Shown here one piece after another: positions 62,265 to 64,000 of a stretch of 64,000 nucleotides of DNA. Source of the DNA: Halieaceae bacterium UBA5044. GTDB taxonomy: Bacteria; Pseudomonadota; Gammaproteobacteria; Pseudomonadales; Halieaceae. A program made the position numbers and the translations under genes. The DNA is taken from the NCBI GenBank assembly GCA_002416125.1, contig DIBU01000023.1, positions 1-64,000 of the forward strand, read 5' to 3'. The notes below the pieces were generated by a model that saw only the letters and a list, made by a program, of their open reading frames with translations, made no database searches and was not told where the DNA came from. How positions within the stretch are numbered: position 1 is the first letter of the stretch; each line of letters begins with the position of its first letter.

Positions 62265-63560
62265 ATGAGCAAGATTGCCAATGTACAGGCCTTTGAGGTC
62301 ATGGATTCCCGGGGCAACCCGACGGTCATGGCCGAGGTCACCCTGGACAGCGGTGAGGTCGGGTCTGCCTGTGCACCGTCCGGCGCATCCACCGGCTCGC
62401 GCGAGGCGCTTGAGCTGCGCGATGGCGACAAGCAGCGCTACCTGGGGAAGGGCGTGCTGACCGCAGTGGGTCACGTCAACAGTGACATCCGCGCACTGCT
62501 GCTGGGCATGGACCCCGGTCGCCAGCGCGATATCGACGCCGCGATGATCGATGCCGATGGCACCGAGAACAAGGCCCGCTTCGGTGCCAATGCGATTCTT
62601 GCCGTTTCACTGGCCACGGCCAAGGCGGCGGCGCAGGCGCGCAAGCTGCCACTCTACCAGCATATCGCAGAGCTCAACGGTACCGAGCGTTTGAGCATGC
62701 CGGTGCCAATGATGAATATCCTCAATGGGGGAGAGCACGCAGACAACAACGTCGACATCCAGGAGTTCATGGTGCAACCGGTCGCGGCCCCGAGCTTCGC
62801 CGAGGCCCTGCGCGCCGGCGCCGAGATATTCCACGCGCTGAAGAAAGTGCTGTCCGAGCGCGGGCTGAGTACGGCGGTGGGTGACGAGGGTGGCTTTGCC
62901 CCCAATCTGCCATCCAATGAAGCGGCGCTGGACGTGATTGCGGAAGCGGTCGCTAACGCGGGTTACCGGCTTGGCAGCGATATCACCCTGGCACTGGACT
63001 GTGCCGCATCGGAGTTTTACCGCGACGGCGTGTACGATCTCGCCGGCGAGGGCAAGCGCTTCAGCAGTGCAGAGTTTACGGATTACCTCGCCGACCTTGC
63101 GGCCGCGCACCCCATCGTCTCTATAGAGGACGGTCTCGACGAGTCTGACTGGGATGGCTGGAAGATGCTGACCGACAAGATTGGCGATCGTGTGCAGCTG
63201 GTGGGCGATGATTTGTTCGTGACCAATACGCGCATTCTGAAGCGTGGTATCGACACCGGTGTGGCCAATTCCATCCTGATCAAGTTCAACCAGATCGGCA
63301 GCCTGTCGGAAACTTTGGATGCGATTGCGATGGCACGCAAGGCCGGCTACACCGCCGTAATCTCCCACCGCTCCGGGGAAACCGAGGATACGACCATTGC
63401 CGATCTGGCTGTTGCCACTGCGGCGGGGCAGATCAAAACGGGCTCCCTGTGTCGCTCGGACCGCGTCGCCAAGTACAACCGTTTGTTGCGCATCGAGGCG
63501 GAGCTGGGTGGCCGCGCCGCCTACCGCGGTCTTGCCGAAATCGCCGGCCGGCGCGGGTAA
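62265..63560 (+). CDS. eno: Enolase
   Basis: A 431-aa glycolytic enzyme converting 2-phosphoglycerate to PEP. MSKIANVQAFEVMDSRGNPTV, MPVPMMNILNGGEHADNN, catalytic lysine in LIKFNQIGSLSET, and SHRSGETEDTTIADLAV are all present. ATG 62265 has GGAG eight bases before it; an upstream in-frame TTG is not needed. Its product feeds the PEP carboxylase encoded at 37754. Confidence 0.97.
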   Translation: MSKIANVQAFEVMDSRGNPTVMAEVTLDSGEVGSACAPSGASTGSREALELRDGDKQRYLGKGVLTAVGHVNSDIRALLLGMDPGRQRDIDAAMIDADGTENKARFGANAILAVSLATAKAAAQARKLPLYQHIAELNGTERLSMPVPMMNILNGGEHADNNVDIQEFMVQPVAAPSFAEALRAGAEIFHALKKVLSERGLSTAVGDEGGFAPNLPSNEAALDVIAEAVANAGYRLGSDITLALDCAASEFYRDGVYDLAGEGKRFSSAEFTDYLADLAAAHPIVSIEDGLDESDWDGWKMLTDKIGDRVQLVGDDLFVTNTRILKRGIDTGVANSILIKFNQIGSLSETLDAIAMARKAGYTAVISHRSGETEDTTIADLAVATAAGQIKTGSLCRSDRVAKYNRLLRIEAELGGRAAYRGLAEIAGRRG

Positions 63561-63561
63561 A

Positions 63562-63885
63562 ATGAAGTACCTGCTGGCCGGTATGGTGTTGTTGCTGGTC
63601 GCGCTGCAGTACAGATTGTGGTTCGCCGAGGGCAGCCTTGCCGAGCGGCACCGTCTGCAGCAGCAGGTACAGCGCGAAGAGGCCGTCAACAGCGAGCTGC
63701 GCGCGCGCAACGCCGTACTCGAGCGCGAGGTACTGGATCTGCAATCGGGTAATGATGGCCTGGAACAGCGCGCTCGCGAGCAGCTGGGGCTGGTCCGTGA
63801 AGGCGAAGTGTTCTACCAGGTCGTTCCTGAGGCGGTAAAGGCGCAGGCTCCGGCGCAGCCGCCGCGCGTCGAGCCGGTGGAGTGA
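63562..63885 (+). CDS. ftsB: Cell division protein FtsB
   Basis: A 107-aa bitopic divisome protein: one membrane helix (LLAGMVLLLVALQYRLWF) followed by a coiled coil (about 25-70) and the conserved REGEVFYQVV. It joins FtsL and FtsQ at the septum. It begins one base after the eno stop. A Pro/Ala tail ends the protein. Confidence 0.95.
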   Translation: MKYLLAGMVLLLVALQYRLWFAEGSLAERHRLQQQVQREEAVNSELRARNAVLEREVLDLQSGNDGLEQRAREQLGLVREGEVFYQVVPEAVKAQAPAQPPRVEPVE

Positions 63886-64000
63886 GCAACGTGGCTCGTT
63901 GTTGGGGGGTCATTCCCGCGGCGGGAAGCGGCTCGCGCATGGGCCTTTCCGAACCCAAGCAGCATCGGTTGCTGGGTGGCAAGACCCTTCTGGAACACAG
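63882..64000 (+). CDS. ispD: IspD, MEP cytidylyltransferase, N-terminal part
   Basis: The first 39-40 codons of 2-C-methyl-D-erythritol 4-phosphate cytidylyltransferase, cut by the window edge. The nucleotide-binding start VIPAAGSGSRMGLSEPKQ is clear. GTG 63882 overlaps the ftsB stop (GTGA), but GTG 63891, with GGAG eight bases before it, is equally plausible. Position after ftsB is the usual gammaproteobacterial order. Confidence 0.92.
   Translation, partial: MSNVARCWGVIPAAGSGSRMGLSEPKQHRLLGGKTLLEH

Overview
The window is GC-rich chromosomal DNA, densely coded on both strands, from what looks like a marine gammaproteobacterium. Supporting this are the gene order pyrG-kdsA-eno-ftsB-ispD, an E. 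coli-like FolE and tRNA-Thr(CGT), a sodium-pumping oxaloacetate decarboxylase, a wax-ester/triacylglycerol synthase, and several fatty-acid activation genes. The mix fits the Halieaceae (OM60/NOR5) or a close relative; that placement is inference. I see no transposase, integrase, phage gene, rRNA or CRISPR array.

Layout. 1-611: end of a SRAP (DNA-protein crosslink) gene and a minus-strand tRNA-Thr. 669-3550: wax-ester synthase and M32 carboxypeptidase (minus). 3644-11959: acyl-CoA synthetase, a complete peptide ABC importer with fused ATPases, and an MFS transporter (plus). 11992-14567: a DUF6502 protein with a helix-turn-helix-like segment, coupled to a DUF5666 lipoprotein with an extreme acidic tail. 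14615-20773: the Suf iron-sulfur operon sufBCDS, an A-type carrier, sufT and sufE (minus). 20928-24037: a coupled operon of msrB, a lipoprotein with a GspG-like domain, a thioesterase and a TPR-sulfotransferase. 24248-27392: aspartyl-protease-like lipoprotein, transglutaminase-7TM protein and ATP-grasp ligase. 27418-33448: RhlE helicase, PhoD phosphatase, two small lipoproteins, acyl-CoA synthetase. 33471-35598: MFS and folE (minus). 35743-40408: overlapping operon of a GAPDH-like protein lacking the catalytic cysteine, a normal GAPDH and PEP carboxylase. 40497-48818: SYLF protein, lutABC, an orphan membrane protein, a saccharopine dehydrogenase-like reductase and a POT peptide transporter. 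48999-53599: M28 peptidase, di-haem peroxidase, SDR, DusC. 53745-57183: oadGAB. 57290-64000: accA-tilS, then pyrG-kdsA-eno-ftsB-ispD (cut by the window edge).

The genes point to an aerobic heterotroph living on peptides (ABC and POT importers, M32 and M28 peptidases), lactate (LutABC) and fatty acids (two acyl-CoA synthetases), able to store neutral lipid, and managing oxaloacetate through PEP carboxylase and the sodium-pumping decarboxylase.

The most notable signals are four. (1) A near-perfect IscR type-1 site covers the -10 element of the sufB promoter, with no iscR nearby. (2) A perfect 15-bp inverted repeat is centred on the -10 of an apparently leaderless DUF6502 gene, suggesting self-control of the DUF6502-DUF5666 pair. 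(3) A GAPDH paralogue with Ala in place of the catalytic Cys is locked into an operon with gap and ppc. (4) A GspG-like domain has been moved onto a lipoprotein. A perfect FNR/Anr box lies upstream of the di-haem peroxidase gene. None of these proves a new system; the DUF6502-DUF5666 pair and the pseudo-GAPDH operon are the best candidates for undescribed biology.
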